Source: Saccopteryx bilineata
Lineage: Eukaryota; Chordata; Mammalia; Chiroptera; Emballonuridae
Direction: 5' to 3'
Assembly (NCBI RefSeq): GCF_036850765.1
Contig: NC_089493.1
Location: forward strand, 165,971,640-166,035,639
Length of the DNA: 64,000 nucleotides
Under the pieces are notes generated by a model. That model did not search any database. It was not told the origin of the DNA and saw nothing but the letters and a program-made list of their open reading frames with translations. Of this stretch, positions 37,523-47,400 are shown piece after piece (positions within the stretch are counted from its first letter, which is position 1; each line of letters begins with the position of its first letter). The position numbers were made by a program, and so were the translations under genes.

Positions 37523-37632
37523 GCCAGTCTGCTTCCTTCAGTCCCTGCTCTCAAAGGGGAAATCCCACCACTTCAGCAAACAAGAGCGAAGAAGAGAGTT
37601 GGACAGCCAATGGTGGCCTCTCCTAACCAGAG
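37523..37632 (+). CDS. ANKHD1-EIF4EBP3: ANKHD1-EIF4EBP3 readthrough exon (MASK-BP3 specific)
   Basis: A 110-nt open segment with acceptor CCTTTTTAG and donor AG|GTAAGA. In the phase left by the exon ending at 33671 it reads ASLLPSVPALKGEIPPLQQ and ends GQPMVASPNQ with two bases over. Joining to EIF4EBP3 exon 2 (42451) reads that exon in a different frame for 58 codons, then stops at the first TGA of exon 3. The joined tail is 95 residues. From memory the human readthrough tail is 94; the one-residue difference equals the one-codon difference in 4E-BP3 exon 2. Known biology: this human readthrough is called MASK-BP3ARF. Confidence 0.85.
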
Positions 37633-39656
37633 GTAAGAAATCTCAGGACTTGGAACTACAGTTTCTCTCTGTTCTTATAGATTCTGGTCAGATCCTCCTC
37701 CAAACCTCAAAATTAGAGCAGTAGGGGACCATCCTGTCTTTGAGGTAGCTTGTAGAGGGGAAAGGCTGGTCATATAGTTTCAAGCCAAACAGAAAGGAGT
37801 ACTTTGTTTACATGGTTCTGTCACACTGTTTAAGTAAGACCTTTGGACTACATTGTAATCCCAGGAAGAGGCAAACAAGCCGGTAGGAAAACAGCTCCTG
37901 AACACCTTGTTCTCTAACTAGCTCTATATATCTCCTACCAAGAAGTGTAGTTGGTTGTGACGTCTTCCGGTGGACCCTACCTTGGGGTGAGGGACTCTGA
38001 TAATGCTGCATTTTCTATTCATTTTCAGAGATTTGTCATTTGCCAATAGGCAGGTTCCTGTACCTTCACACTTTCTTGTTAGGAAATGGGTGAGAGAAAG
38101 ATGTTTTTAAATATCCTCAACTTAAGTGTATTAAAAACCACCACCAAAAAAGGGCAGGAGCCTGGGATTCAAGAACTAATTTGGAAAACAAGATCATGAA
38201 TCTAATGATCAGATTGCAAACCTATTTTGTGATTATTTTTCAACTCCTATTTTATCTTGATGGTATTGGTGTGAGTCCAAAGTACAGTTGTCCCTTGGTA
38301 TATGAATGGGATATTGGTTCCAGGGTCCCCTGCGGACACCAAAATTTGAGATGCTCAAGTCCCTTATATCTATAAAATAGCATAGAATAATGCATACAGT
38401 CAGCCCTGTGGATTCTAAACCCCAACAAACTGCATATGAATGGACCCACACAGTTAAAACCCGTGTTGTTCAAGTGTCAACTGTAATTTGCTTGGTGGCA
38501 GAGGCCGGATGATATTTCCTTGTAGGTTTAGGCAGATCTCTTCAGCTGGGACATGGGCATAGGTTTCTTTTTTTAAAGCTCCTAGACTCTAATGGATAAT
38601 CAGCATTGCTCCTTTCATTTAAACTCTTGGTCCTTTATCCAGGTTGCATGGATGATGACTTGGCTTTCTCTCTAAAGCAAAATACCTATTCTCTAGTTCC
38701 CCTGCCCTTACAGCACATAGTATCTCAAGAAAAGTAAGCTTCTACCAGAAGTTTTATAGTAGTAGTACCTGCTGCTGCTGTTGTTTTGTAGTAGAGATTA
38801 ACAGAAGGGAGACCTCATTTCCACACTGATCCTTCTTGGAGACCTTTGACACTTCTCTCGTTCTGTTCTGGCTGATCTTTTCGTCTTTTGGTGAATCCTC
38901 TTCCTTTACTACCCCTTAAATGTTGATGTGGCCAGGCCTCTTCTTTTGTTGTATCTTCCTGCCAAATGATATCGTATCCCTTGCTCTTGGATTTCATTCT
39001 ACTCAGATTTGCATTATTACTAAATCTAAGTTCTCTGAGCTCAGACCAGTATATCTAGCTCCTTACTGTGCTTCTCCATCTGAGCATTCCACACACACAT
39101 CATACACCCGCAATGAGATAAGCCCCTCCCCTTGTTTCTCTTATTATATTAGGTGGTATTACTAGCACCAAGACTCTCAAATCAGGAGATTGAGAGAATT
39201 ATCATAGTTTATCTCCTTCCCCTTCACCGTACCTTCTTAATCAGTCACCTTATCCTTCTTCCTCTTTGTATCTGAACCCCTTCACTTCTCTTCATTCTCA
39301 TAGTCACTGCCCTTTTGCCCACCCCATTTCACTAGGCTGGAGTGTTCACCTTCAGTCTCAATGCCTTCATCCTATCTGCCATTTCCCCCACCAGACTAGT
39401 CACTGGCTTAAAAGCTGAGTTGTCATAGATAGCTTCCCAAGCCTTACCCTCCAGTACTGCTAAGACACTTTATTTAGGTATAAGCCACTTCGTAAGAGGC
39501 TCAAAAACCTTCTTAGAACATAAAATATATAGATCCTTGCTCCCTGAAGTGTGATTCTAAGGACCTCCTGATCAAAGGGTCTGCATCACCCAGGAGCTTA
39601 CCAAAAAACCAGGATTTCAGGTCCCTCCCTGGACCTATATCAAAATCCTCATTTTT
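37633..39656. other. Readthrough intron, otherwise unrecognised
   Basis: Apart from the MER2-like element no gene or repeat is evident to me. Confidence 0.45.
38282..38482 (+). mobile_element. MER2-like (Tigger-derived) DNA transposon
   Basis: Starts ACAGTTGTCCCTTGGTATAT, contains ggttccagggtcccctgcgg, and ends in reversed form near TTCAAGTGTCAACTGTA, consistent with an old Tigger-class element. Confidence 0.7.
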
Positions 39657-39850
39657 GCCTGACCTGTGGTGGCGCAGTGGATAAAGCATCGACCTGGAAA
39701 TGCTGAGGTCGCAGGTTCGAAACCCTGGGCTTGCCTGGTCAAGGCACATATGGGAGTTGATGCTTCCAGCTCCTCCCCCCTGTCTCTCTCTCCTCTCTTT
39801 CACTGTCTCTCTCTCTCCTCTCTAAAATAAGTAAATAAAATTAAAAAAAA
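39657..39850 (+). repeat. SINE type C (Rhin-1-like)
   Basis: Target duplication AAAATCCTCATTTT on both sides. Confidence 0.9.
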
Positions 39851-40439
39851 AAAATCCTCATTTTAACAAACTTTCCAGGTTTTTTATATACACATTGAAG
39901 TTTGAGGAGCACTGACTTTTTTTCTTAATAAGTGAAGAAATCAGAACGGAAAATCTGATGAAGTCAGAGCTCAAGTAATTTTGAAAAATGCTTGAAGTCA
40001 GGTGGTCTACTTTATTTGGGGAGGGGGAGGGGAGGTATGTTGATTTTGAGAAAGCCAGAGGACAACTGGATGGGTGATTTTTAGTGTATATGCTTACTAG
40101 ACTTATTCTCCCATCACCTCTCTTGCCTCCTTTCATATCACTATATGCATCAAAAAATCTTCTAAGGCCATATTCTCTGATCTTCCTTTCCAGAGGGCCT
40201 CTTCACTGGCACCCTGCTCTTCCTTACTTCCCTGAGGTTAGGTAATCTGTGGCTGAGTGATCAAAGAGCAGGCCTCACCTATTCCCCAACTTTTATTCAT
40301 CCTTCAGTCAGTCCAGGTATCGCTCCTTCCAGAAAACCCACCCTCCATTCCTGCCCTTTCCCTTCGTGCTGTGCACCAGGCCTTCAAGGCACTTTCACCC
40401 TGTATTGGAGCTGAATAATGGAAGTACACAGCTTTGCTG

Positions 40440-40600
40440 AAGACAGGGCTCTGGAATCAGATTCACTCAGGTCTGAATCCCAGCCTCCCCAAACTCCTAG
40501 AAGATAAGTGACTTTGAGCCTGTGACTTAACCTCTCTGGATTTTAGTTTTCTCACCTGTAAAATGTGACAAATAATAGTGATTTACTGCCTTAAACTGTT
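40440..40600 (+). repeat. MIR fragment
   Basis: MIR core-like phrase (cctgtgacttaacctctctg, ttctcacctgtaaaatg). Confidence 0.7.
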
Positions 40601-40829
40601 GAAAAGAATGGGTAAATTAATATATGGTAGTAACATGTGCGGTACCTTACTTGTGTCCCCAGCGCCAGCTGTACACAGTGATAGGAAATAGCTGAGCGGC
40701 TACTATACTCAGAGGCCGCTTGCCAAAGTTGGTCCAAGAGTAACTCCAGGCTGGTGCAATCCAGGACTCCTTCCTTCCAACTTTTGCGTAGCCGGGCCCT
40801 TGCTCCCTGGCAGGTAGGGCGGGACCTTC

Positions 40830-41340
40830 GGGTTGAGTGATAGAGGGTGGCCCGCCCCGGGCGTGACGTCGTCCTGGTGTTGTTGCTGTGGCCGCACGTG
40901 GCCAACAAAGTCAGCCTCAGACTTTCCTCCGCTCCACGTCCTTGGTACCAGCCGCTTGCCTTCCTGCTTGTCCTGCTCACTATGTCTACATCCACGAGCT
41001 GCCCGATACCCGGTGGCAGAGGCCAGCTGCCCGACTACTACAGCACCACGCCGGGGGGCACGCTATACGCCACTACCCCGGGAGGTCAGCGGGCTGGGCT
41101 GGGGTCCGGAGGCGGTGGGCAGGACAGCGCCTGTGTGTTGTGGCCGGCAGGGTGGGAGGGTGCGGTCCTCGGACTTGTCCGCAGGCCCCTTTGCTTGGGG
41201 AAAGCGCAGAGGGCGGGTGGAGCCCAAGCCTTGTTTCCGGGTGACTGGGGCTAAAATCCTCACTGGCTTGGGTTCTGGGCACCTTGTTCACCTTCCCGTT
41301 CCGACTTTGCCGCCTAGGAGGGCGAGTCCCCAACTGAGCC
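40830..41340 (+). promoter_or_regulatory. EIF4EBP3: EIF4EBP3 CpG-rich promoter and first-exon region
   Basis: GC- and CpG-rich block around the EIF4EBP3 start. It contains a CRE-like TGACGTC (40864-40870) and a CACGTG E-box (40895-40900) upstream of the ATG. A second CACGTG lies in intron 1 (41505-41510). Start and end are estimates from base composition. Confidence 0.7.
40982..41084 (+). CDS. EIF4EBP3: EIF4EBP3 exon 1 (coding part)
   Basis: ATG with context CACTATGT, encodes [12 protein letters not shown] to YATTPG; ends in phase 1 at donor GTCAGC. The readthrough transcript skips this exon. Confidence 0.95.
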
Positions 41341-42812
41341 TGGCCTCAGTAGGAATCACTAGGTCTTGCAGAATTGCTACAGCCCTTTGGGCAGTTGGGG
41401 GCATGGGCTTCAGGTAGCTGGCTGGCTGGCTGGCTGGCGGCTGTTTGATTGGGCAAGCAGCCTGGCATCAAGAGCTACTGGGCTTCCCACCCAGGGGTTC
41501 CTACCACGTGGAGGCTGAGGGGAGGGCTGCTAACAAGGGCAGGGCCCTTTGAGGACAGGATTCCAAGCCAAGTTCCTCTAGGCCGGGCTGAGCATGATAG
41601 GACTTGGGAGGGGTCAGGATAAGAACAGTATGTCCCTGTTTCATGGGGAACACAGCTCCTCCCTGCAGCGTATCAGAGCCCAGGTAGCAGTACTGGGTGA
41701 ACTACCTTCACATCCGTCCTGATCTAGCTAACCCTGGGAGTCTAGGCCCCATCTTGTAAACCAAGGCAGTTCCGTCCCAGAGCCAGAGAAAAGCAGCTTG
41801 AAGTACCTGAGCTCCAAGATTGGTGCTTCTCCTGGAGCCAGGACATGAAGCTCCCCTAAACCAGAAGTTCCTGCCTGGGCCAGCTGGGATGTGCCACTTA
41901 GCCGCATGTTGGTTAGGCCAGGAAGTGTTTTTTTTTGTTTGTTTGTTTTTTTAACAGAGGCAGAGATAGACAGGGACAGACAGACAGGAACGGAGAGAGA
42001 TGAGAAGCATCAATCATCAGTTTCTCGTTGCGCGTTGCGACTTCTTAGTTGTTCATTGATTGCTTTCTCACATGTGCCTTGACCGTGGGCCTTCAGCAGA
42101 CCGAGTAACCCCCTGCTGGATCCAGCGACCTTGGGTCTAAGCTGGTGAGCTCTTTGCTCAAGCCAGATGAGCCAGCACTCGAGCTGGCAACCTCGGGGTC
42201 TCGAACCTGGGTCCTTCCGCATCCCAGTCCGACGCTCTATCCACTGCGCCACCACCTGGTCAGGCCAGGCCTGGAAGTCTTTAAGTGCTGTGAAGGCTAG
42301 TCAGCTGAGATCCTGGCTGGGCTACAAAGCAGTAGTAGCACTTTGTGACACGGAAGTGAGACCCGCTAGGTCCCTAAAAGGCCTTTTCTGGGCCCCAGAC
42401 AGCTTTGTACCCAAGCTCCAGCCTCTTACATAGCCCCTACCCTTTGACAGGCACCAGGATCATCTACGACCGAAAGTTCCTGCTGGGTTGCAAGAACTCA
42501 CCCATTGCCCGGACACCCCCCTGCCGCCTCCCTCAGATTCCCGGGGTCACAACTCCTCCAACAGCACCACCCTCCAAGCTGGAAGAGCTGAAGGAGCAGA
42601 AGGAGACAGAGGAAGAGATACCCGGTAAGAAAAGCAGGACCTGACCTAAAATTAAGAAATGCCTTTGATCCCAGAAGTACTAGTTAAGCAGAGGGGGGTT
42701 TTAATTCCAAGAGGTTTCTGCACTGAAGCTGAGCCTGCGACCCTCAACCCAGCAACCAGTCCTCCTGCCTTTTCTCTCTCCAGATGACGCACAGTTTGAA
42801 ATGGACATCTGA
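40982..42812 (+). CDS. EIF4EBP3: EIF4EBP3: eIF4E-binding protein 3 (translation repressor), 3 exons
   Basis: Small repressor that binds eIF4E and blocks eIF4G recruitment to the mRNA cap; controlled by mTORC1 phosphorylation (family knowledge). Exons 40982-41084, 42451-42624 and 42784-42812 give 101 residues. The eIF4E-binding motif YDRKFLL is at residues 40-46, Thr-Pro sites are at T23 and T32, and the C-terminal TOS motif FEMDI is at 97-101. The 4E-BP1/2 N-terminal RAIP motif is absent, as usual for 4E-BP3. As I recall it, human 4E-BP3 has 100 residues; the extra codon here is a Lys in KEQKETEEE. Exon 2 is also read in a second frame by the ANKHD1 readthrough. Confidence 0.97.
41085..41928. 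other. EIF4EBP3: EIF4EBP3 intron 1, 5' part
   Basis: GC-rich intron with the second CACGTG (41505-41510) and a short GCTG/GGCT repeat (41418-41437). No exon seen. Confidence 0.5.
41929..42264 (-). repeat. SINE type B in EIF4EBP3 intron 1
   Basis: Reversed copy with intact boxes; imperfect AGGCCAGG target repeat. Confidence 0.85.
42451..42624 (+). CDS. EIF4EBP3: EIF4EBP3 exon 2, dual-coding
   Basis: In the 4E-BP3 frame it encodes [11 protein letters not shown] to EEEIP. In the readthrough frame it is also fully open ([12 protein letters not shown] to GDRGRDT). Acceptor TTTGACAG, donor GTAAGA. Confidence 0.95.
42784..42812 (+). CDS. EIF4EBP3: EIF4EBP3 exon 3 (coding part)
   Basis: Encodes DDAQFEMDI and TGA. 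For the readthrough frame, its first four bases supply the end of an Arg codon and the stop. Confidence 0.95.
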
Positions 42813-43105
42813 TCCAGTGCAGATGACCCGTGTGTGGAATAACAGGAATCCCTCATGCCACTGCTGCCACCACCTCTTTTGGGGTATCCAAAGGCCAACT
42901 GGCCTCATCTAATCTGGAAGAGAGTGACTTGGTTCTGGGCCTTAGTTCTGAGGCAGCTAGACCAAGGACAGGAGTGGGCACCTTGCTAATAAGCCCTTAG
43001 CTCTACTTTCTGACTGGTCTGTAGGCACTCCTCAACCCCTAGTCTCCCACCCTCAGGGGCTGAGGTGGGAACTGGGGAATAGAGTATGTTACTGTCTGAC
43101 TACTT

Positions 43106-43111
43106 AGTAAA
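43106..43111 (+). terminator. EIF4EBP3: EIF4EBP3 candidate polyadenylation signal (AGTAAA)
   Basis: Variant hexamer AGTAAA about 290 bp after the stop. No AATAAA is closer. Confidence 0.4.
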
Positions 43112-44081
43112 CATTCAAAGACATGCCTTGGCTCCAGTGTTCTCAATGCTATCTTTCCATCTTAGCCACACAGCAGTGGGGCCCAGCAGACCTGCCTAGG
43201 ATCAGTGGTTCCAGGTCCCTTCCCACTCAGATTGGGCCCATTCCCAGTAGCAGTTAGAACCAGTGGTAGCCTATGGGGGCAAGAAACAGAAGCCACCAAA
43301 CTATAAACAGCACTAGCCTGACCCCTGCCAAGAGCTATTCCAGCCTTTTCATGAAGCAGCCTTCCTGGAGGCAGGCCTCTCTAGTAATCCCTATTTCCAC
43401 CGAAGCAGGAAAAGAGGCACTGCCCCAACCTTTTAGTCTTCTCTGGTCTCTCCTCATGCCTTTTCTGCCTCCTGCCCTTAAGTACCAATCCCCTTATTCC
43501 AACACTGAAGCCTATACTGGCCCTTCTTGTAGGCCCCTTAAACCTGATTCTGTTGTCTGCAAAGGGTCAGCAGAGGCCTTAGAGCACAAAATGAGGCAGA
43601 TTATTTGGTAACTCAGATAGAGCCATAATCATATCCCCTTCCCCTCCCCAAGGAAAAAAGGTTATGATCCTTTATCTTAGCTATCTGGTTTTTCTCCCCT
43701 CCAATTTATTCAGCTATGTTCTAATATCTGATTCTAATCTCCACAGCACTTGCATAGGTCAAGGGTGATACAGTGCAAACAAGGCAGTCTCTTTTTCTGG
43801 AGGGAAATTCTCCCCATGTTATTTGAACCTTGTTCTTGTGCTGAAATTAAATCCTACACAGATAGGGTTATTCAACCCAGCAAGGGATGTCATTTAGTTC
43901 TAATTTGGAGGAAAGTGGCAGGCAGTAATCTGGTCATGCCTCGTAAGGGTATTCATGATGAATGGAGGAAGAGCAGAGGTTTGTAGGGTGCGGAGGGAGG
44001 AGGGTAGTCAAGGACACCAGAAGTGACCATTTTGGCATAGGAGGGGTTTATCTTCTACCCAGGGCCCACCATCATAATGTT
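43112..44081. other. Convergent intergenic gap between EIF4EBP3 and SRA1
   Basis: No gene or repeat recognised. The open stretch at 43273-43611 has no recognisable content. Confidence 0.5.
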
Positions 44082-44087
44082 TTTATT
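44082..44087 (-). terminator. SRA1: SRA1 polyadenylation signal
   Basis: TTTATT on the plus strand is AATAAA on the minus strand, about 150 bp beyond the SRA1 stop. SRA1 and EIF4EBP3 converge tail-to-tail without overlap. Confidence 0.65.
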
Positions 44088-44238
44088 GAAATGCATGTTA
44101 GGGGTAACAAGTGACTGCCCTGTGGCCAAGGACCCCAAAGGGGCATAGTCTCCCAAGAGTTAAGAGAGCTAAGTGAGACAAGGCCTCCCATGCCAAAGCA
44201 GGGGAGATGGTATGAGGTGAGTCTGGGAACCCACAGGA

Positions 44239-44441
44239 TTATGGATCCTGTTGGACAGTCTGGTTCTCCTCAGCTGTGGCTGTAGATTTCTCTTCATTAG
44301 CCTCTTCCTCTGAAGACAGACTCCTCTTTTCTGCAATTAATCTTTTAACTCCCACCATCCACTGACTGACCTCAGTCACATGGTCGACCATGAGTGAGCG
44401 GTGGATGTCATCTGCTGCATCCCACCTGTGGCTTGAAAGCT
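44239..44441 (-). CDS. SRA1: SRA1 exon 5 (terminal coding)
   Basis: Encodes the second half of the helical domain and ends QTVQQDP then TAA (44239-44241). Confidence 0.94.
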
Positions 44442-47400
44442 CTGAGGAGAGAGGCCGAGTAAGCAGTCTGGGGCAAAAGACAGCTCCCACCTCTCCCCTC
44501 CCGACCAATTCCAGCTTAGCCAAACACGGCAGGATGAGGGACTTTGGCTATACCAAGGGACTCACCCATACCTTGCACCAGCAAGGCCATCCTCTTCTTC
44601 ACAGGTGTTGACAGCTTCCCTCCAGCCCACTGTTCCTGCAGCAGAGCCAGGCGCCGGCTGATGTCACCACATACCTGCTTCTAAGAGACAGAAACCCCTC
44701 CAAGTCAGTGCTGCCAGCCCAACAGGCAGGGGGAAACCTAGCACCACGTAGGAAGCACCTCCTTTCTGTCCCAGGCACTTTACACTGAACCTTAGCATTC
44801 TGGTTCTCTACCCAAAGGTTAGATGCCCCATTAGAATCTGATGAAACCTATGGATCTCCTTCCAAGAAAAATACAAATAAGGCTAAAATTTTAAATTTCC
44901 AGAGGTTCTCAGACCCCCAAAACTCACTTTAAAATGCTATTTTACAAATAAAAAAACTAAGGGCCAAAGAGGTGAAAATTACTGTGCTACTTTCCTTTAA
45001 GACTCTTCGGATCCCCTGCCTCCAGAGAACACTATAAATTAAAAAAAAAAAAAAAAGGGGGGTTTCCCCCACCTCCCAAAACACAGTTATCAGCGGGTCT
45101 GCTCTGAATGGCCTAGAGTTCCTAGAGGTATGAAAATCAGGCTGTTTATCATTAATAGGAGTTGAATTCAACTCTTGTACCAACAAGCCTCTTCTACTGA
45201 CTGGTCTTCAGAAGTCCTTCGAAATCTCCTGAAACCCTGTGTTAATTTTTCTGAGAAGTCCTTAGCAGATTCCAAAAGGGTCCATAACTCAGAAATGGGT
45301 TAAGAGCCACTGCCCATAAGATCAGAGGGTCTACCTTTCAGACACAAACCTGCTTCTGGCTGTTGATAGGAACCCTTCCCATCGCCTCACCAGAATGCCA
45401 GGGCTTACCTTGGTGTGTCCACGGCAATCATCCAATGCCTGTTCCAAAGGTCTCAGCACATCTTCCAGCAGAGTCTCACACTCAACAACTGGGGAATCTG
45501 TGGGCTGCACAGTGGAGGCAGGACAATTCCCCACAGCTGGGGGCCTGTAAGCCTTACTGGAAGAAGGTGGAGGCCCCATTGGGGGGGCCCCAGGAGAAGT
45601 CTCTGAGGTAGGGACTGAAAAGGTAAAGCAGGATCAAACAAAGGTACAGCTACTGAAATAGGTAAGATGCTCAACTCTAAATCCATCCCTTATAAAGAGG
45701 GTTACTCTCTGGGATAAGTCTTCCATTCAAAAATGTATATTGTACCTGGCGGGTTGGCTCAGTGGTAGAGCATTGGCCCAGCATGTGAAAGTCCCAGGTT
45801 CGATTCTCAGCTAGGGCACACAGGAGAAGCACCCATCTGCTTTTCTACCCATCGCCCTCTCCTTTCTCTCTGTCTCCCTCTTCCTCTCCTGCAGCCAAGG
45901 CTCCACTGGAGCAAAGTTGGCCCAGGCACTGAGGATGGCTCCATGGCCTCTGCCTCAGGCGCTAGAATGGCTTCCATTGCAGCAGAGCAATGCCCCAGAT
46001 GGGCAGAGCATCGCCCCCTAGTGGGCTTGCCAGGTGGATCCCAGTTGGGTGCGTGCGGGAGTCTGTGTCTCTTGTCTCCCCACTTCTCACTTCAGAAAAA
46101 TACAAAAAAAATTTTTTTTAATTGTATATTTATTAAGCCAGACCAAGCAGTGGCACAGTGGATAGAGCGTCGACCTAGGACGCTGAGGACCCACAGTCAA
46201 AACCCCAAGGTCACTGGCTTGAGTGCTGGCTCATCCAGCTGAGTATGGGTTCACCAGCTTGAGTGTGGAATCATAAACATGACCCCATGGTCACTGGCTT
46301 GAGCAAGGGGTCACCAGCTTGAGTGTGGAATCATAAACATGACCCCATGGTCACTGGCTTGAGCAAGGGGTCACTGGCTCAGCTGTAGCCCCTCCCAGTC
46401 AAGACATGGGAAAGCAATCAATTAAAGTGTTGCAACTACGAGTTGATGCTTCTCATCTCTTTCTGTCTCTCCTCTCACTAAAAAAAATTAAAAAGTGTGC
46501 CATGAAGTCTACTATGCCAGACAATGTGCAAGGTTCCTGACCTCAGGGAACTTAAATTCTAGAAGGAGCGCAGTGGCAGGGCTGGGGGGGGGAGGGGGAG
46601 AATGGACACAAAAGAAAATCACCAAATTTGATTTGTTTTATGCTACAGAGAAATAAAATGGATTAAGTAATAAAAGAGGAACAGAGAGGCCTACCTAGAA
46701 GGCCATCTAATTTTATCCTAGCCCACCCCCACTATGTGACATTTGTCAAATTACTTTTAACCTCTGAGCTTGAGTTCCTCTTCTATAAAACAGGGATATT
46801 GCCTGACCTGTGGTGGCGCAGTGGATAAAGCATCGACCTGGAAATGCTGAGGTCGCCGGTTCGAAACCCTGGGCTTGCCTGGTCAAGGCACATATGGGAG
46901 TTGATGCTTCCTGCTCCTCCCCCTCTTCTCTCTCTCTCTCCCTCCCTCCCTCCCTCTCCTCTCTAAAATGAATAAATTAAAAAAAAAAAAAACAGGGATA
47001 TTACAGTATAATAACATTTATTTTACAGAGTTACAATGGTGATTAAGAATATAGGTACAGTTGCTAGTAGGGTGTAGCAAAAAGTGCTTACAAAGTTAAG
47101 AACTGATGGATGAGATGGATGCAGTCATGAAAAGATGAAGCAAGCACTAGAAAGAAGGGCAGCACCCAAAAGGCAGGAAAAGTCAAGAAGTTAATTCTGT
47201 GTGCTCTGAAAAACTAATGAGAAGAGGTCAAGAATGGAAGCAGGGACAGCATTGGGAGGTTAATGGAATAGTAATCTTGGGAACAGAAGATGCTGGCATG
47301 GTCTCGAAAAGACTACAAATGAGGGGAAATGGAGTGGTCAGATTTATTTAGGAGGGTGTAGCAACAGGACTTGGTGGACTGGGGTGAGGGAGAGGAGTCA

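Noticed and set aside
40591..41417. Several long frames on both strands around the EIF4EBP3 promoter
   Set aside because: Stop-poor because of GC content. Only the 40982-41084 exon has a recognised product and splice site.
46251..46370. Repeat-spacer pattern that could suggest an array
   Set aside because: Only two units and no spacers; a tandem duplication inside a SINE in a mammalian genome, not a CRISPR array.
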